From: Sphagnum magellanicum
Lineage: Eukaryota > Streptophyta > Sphagnopsida > Sphagnales > Sphagnaceae
Assembly (NCBI GenBank): GCA_021904315.1
Contig: CM038915.1
Location: forward strand, 18,228,001 to 18,292,000
DNA: 64,000 nt
Direction of reading: 5' to 3'
The notes under the pieces were generated by a model. It ran no database searches and was not told the DNA's origin. It saw nothing but the letters and a program-made list of their open reading frames with translations. The position numbers were made by a program, and so were the translations under genes. This document shows positions 61,264 through 64,000 of this stretch, piece after piece; position 1 is the stretch's first letter; each line of letters starts with the position of its first letter.

Positions 61264-64000
61264 CAAAATGGGTTCATGGCTTGGGGGGACAGGAAGTGTT
61301 AAAAAATTCCATTGTTTATGTTAAAACAAGGTGTTGTTTAAGGGGTATTAGGTGAGGGAACCCATTTTTTCTTTATAGGTGCAATCACATTAATAGATAC
61401 CATTAGTAGTTGTAATTGCAACTTAATTTTGTGTATTTCGAATTGTAAAAAAAAAAAAACTACAAATATTTTTTTATTATAAAATGTTAGTTTTAGTATA
61501 TTGGTATACATGTTCAAAAAAATTAGACTCAATTTAATGAATCAAAAATACACAAAAACATTTTTTATGTTATGTAACTAGTGTTTTAAAGCAATAATTA
61601 AATAATAATAACACAAAAAATACAATTTGAATTGTTTTTAATGGCTTGGTTTTGGAATTTTAAAAATATAAACCTCAACATAATAAAATTAACATAACTC
61701 TTAAAATTTTAAGATTTTTACAAATGATGTACTGAATAGATTCTAAAAATATTCATTAAAACGAATGAAAAAACATAGGTCTAAAGGGGCATGTGTGGCT
61801 CATATTAATGTGGGTGGACCCCTACAATATTATTAATTAATTTTCACATATTTAAATCATTGTAAATTTAATTATAATTTGTTTCATCAAATTTTTATAT
61901 CTTATATGTATTTAAATTTTAAAATGTAGTATTTGATAAGAAGAAGGAACACATGATGACTCCCATTTTCAAAGGTTTGAAAGATGTAATGAAAATAATA
62001 TAGCTATTTGTTCGTTGGAGGGATAAATTATAGTTCCTATTGAACAAATATGAGGTTTTGAGCCATAAACCATTTCACTTCATTCAAGACAAACAAAAGT
62101 GAAAAGGAAATGATAAGTGAATGATCTACTATCTAAAAATTAGGTCATGCTTGCATTTATTGTAGGCAAAATTTCCATGTAAATGATGTGTAAATGGAAC
62201 TAATTCACTTCTTAACCTAACCTACTAATAATATTTTAAAATTTCAATACATATGTTATATTTTTTTAACTATTTTTCTAATAGTCAAGATTAATGCATA
62301 CCTTGTATTAAATAGAAATTGGTTTTCAAGATAAATATAACCATGTTATATAATTAATTAAATTAAAAATTATATCCAAAACTCTATATACGGTAGTTTA
62401 TATTTGTATTCACATATTTTTAAAGTCAAATTAGAATGTCCTACCCAAGTTTTTTTAGATGAAATTTCAACCAATAGAATAATTAAGGTAAAAAAAATGC
62501 AACAATATTATTCATTATATTAATTAAAAAATCCATCATATGCCAAGAATTTCCATTTTCGTATCTTTATAATGAGATCTCTATAATCCTATATTATTAT
62601 TACAAGAGGTAACAAAACTACAATGCCCATTGCATTTTACATGCACTTGTAATTTATAATGCTTGTGTTATATAACTTCCAAATATCTTTACCCACCTTT
62701 GATGTTAGGTATGCCAATCAACATTGATACATTTAAATGCAAACAATTTCACCAACAATCCCTTCAATTGAAATACAAGTTTAACATCCCATAGCCATTG
62801 ATTTTTCACTCCAAATGACACAAATTGCAACACAAATCATGCAACACACATTACCCCATACTTAACAACCATAGTGTCCACAAATTGTGATCATTCTCTT
62901 TATATTTTTGGGTATTTTCTCATGGTATTCTAAAAAATAATTATGCAAAAATTTCCAACAACTATGACTCCTACAAAAACATGGTCTTTCTTGCTAGAAA
63001 CATTGTAATTAAAATGGTTGTAAACTCAAGTCCATTTGCTTGAAATGACTAACTATGTCCAATTTGACTAAAATCAAAATTAGATGTGTTTAGTTTGATT
63101 AAAAAGGACTAAATATCTAATTAAAATGGACATTATGTTGAGCACATGACATGTGTGGTATTCAAGTGGAATTGTTTGACTTTGATTAATGTGATTAAAA
63201 CCATTCATTTAAATATGATTGATTATGATTATAATGTTAATTTTGATGATGTGATAATACTAAGATCATTTTAAAATATTATTTATTTATTTATTGATCT
63301 GAATCACTGAAAAAGTGAAAGTAAATTATGAATATTGTGATTTCATTTTTTAAGATTATTCACATAAAATTAAAAAAACGGTACAACAATTGAAATTTAA
63401 CAAAATGACATGTGAAAAAATGGAAGATATAACTGATTTTTTTAGTTTAAATTGATTTATTTTTTTAAAAAAAATTATATGTGAAACTTGACTAATATAA
63501 AATTTTAAAATTTAAAAAAATAAAAAAAATAAAGATGTGTATTTTTGTTATATAATTTTAGAAGTGATTAAATTCATTGTGAAAAATTTAAAACTTATTA
63601 TACTTGAATTTTTTCCAACATAAAATATAAAAATGAATGTTATTTTTGTTGTTTTGGAATTTGAAAATTTGAAAAGTTTTGTTACATGAGAAACTAAACA
63701 AAATAATCACACTTAAAGATATTTGAAATTAGTGTAATACATTTAAAATTATAAATTTCAATGTAATTATGAAATAAAATTTAATTAAAAGGAATAATAA
63801 TATTAAATATGTAAATGTGTAATCAATTTCATTATGAAAGTGCTTGAATATATAATAAGGTTATAATGCATAATATTCAAAAAATATGTGTGTTAAATAT
63901 ATATGTTGCAACAACAATTTATATCACAAAATGAGGTGGTGGTTAAATGGGAAATGCTTTGGGTTGTGACTAAGGAATTGAAGGTTCAAACTTGATGTTG
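61264..64000. other. AT-rich intergenic DNA, nothing recognised
   Basis: Homopolymer-rich and very AT-rich to the window end. No domain, RNA gene or repeat boundary is supported. Confidence 0.45.

Overview
The window is nuclear DNA of a streptophyte, most likely a land plant. Three intron-bearing plant genes use canonical splice sites, plant telomere-type motifs (AAACCCTA) sit in promoters and in one intron, and AT-rich intergenic DNA is filled with nested plant LTR retrotransposons and CACTA-like DNA transposons. I cannot fix the lineage from sequence alone. A large-genome, non-model plant fits the repeat load.

Layout. 0-6 kb: a complete 15-exon malonyl-CoA decarboxylase gene (+). 6-10.7 kb: AT-rich spacer with two perfect hairpins and a decayed non-LTR reverse transcriptase (-). 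10.7-28.1 kb: a nested transposon stack. A CACTA-like copy (10682-11802 and 28023-28133) is split by a Ty3/gypsy element of the Tat/Athila type on the minus strand (11803-28017, LTRs of 633 and 638 bp, 5-bp target duplication TTGCA). That element is itself split by a second, 3155-bp CACTA-like copy inside its integrase (17258-20412, 3-bp duplication CTA) and by a solo LTR of another family (25610-26451). 28.3-39.9 kb: two more solo LTRs of that family (28310-29274 + and 39068-39873 -) flank a second Ty3/gypsy element (+, coding part 31361-38480).

The second Ty3/gypsy element is the most unusual object here. One reading frame runs from the gag zinc knuckle through protease, a cytosine-C5 DNA methyltransferase, reverse transcriptase, RNase H and into integrase. 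A PHD finger with all eight zinc ligands follows the integrase C-terminal region. The element would thus carry a DNA-methylation writer and a histone-reading domain. This copy is dead, with about one and a half dozen in-frame stops and one frameshift.

39.9-48.4 kb: AT-rich DNA with no gene I can support. 48.4-55 kb: a gene island holding a decayed EER5/THP1 (PCID2-type, TREX-2) gene (+) and, convergent to it, an intact PHAX-type RNA-export adaptor gene (-) with telo-boxes in promoter and first intron. 55-64 kb: AT-rich DNA with one diverged direct repeat and no supported gene.

The living genes appear to be two: fatty-acid-linked malonyl-CoA turnover (MCD) and nuclear snRNA export (PHAX). The rest is transposon sediment at several ages.
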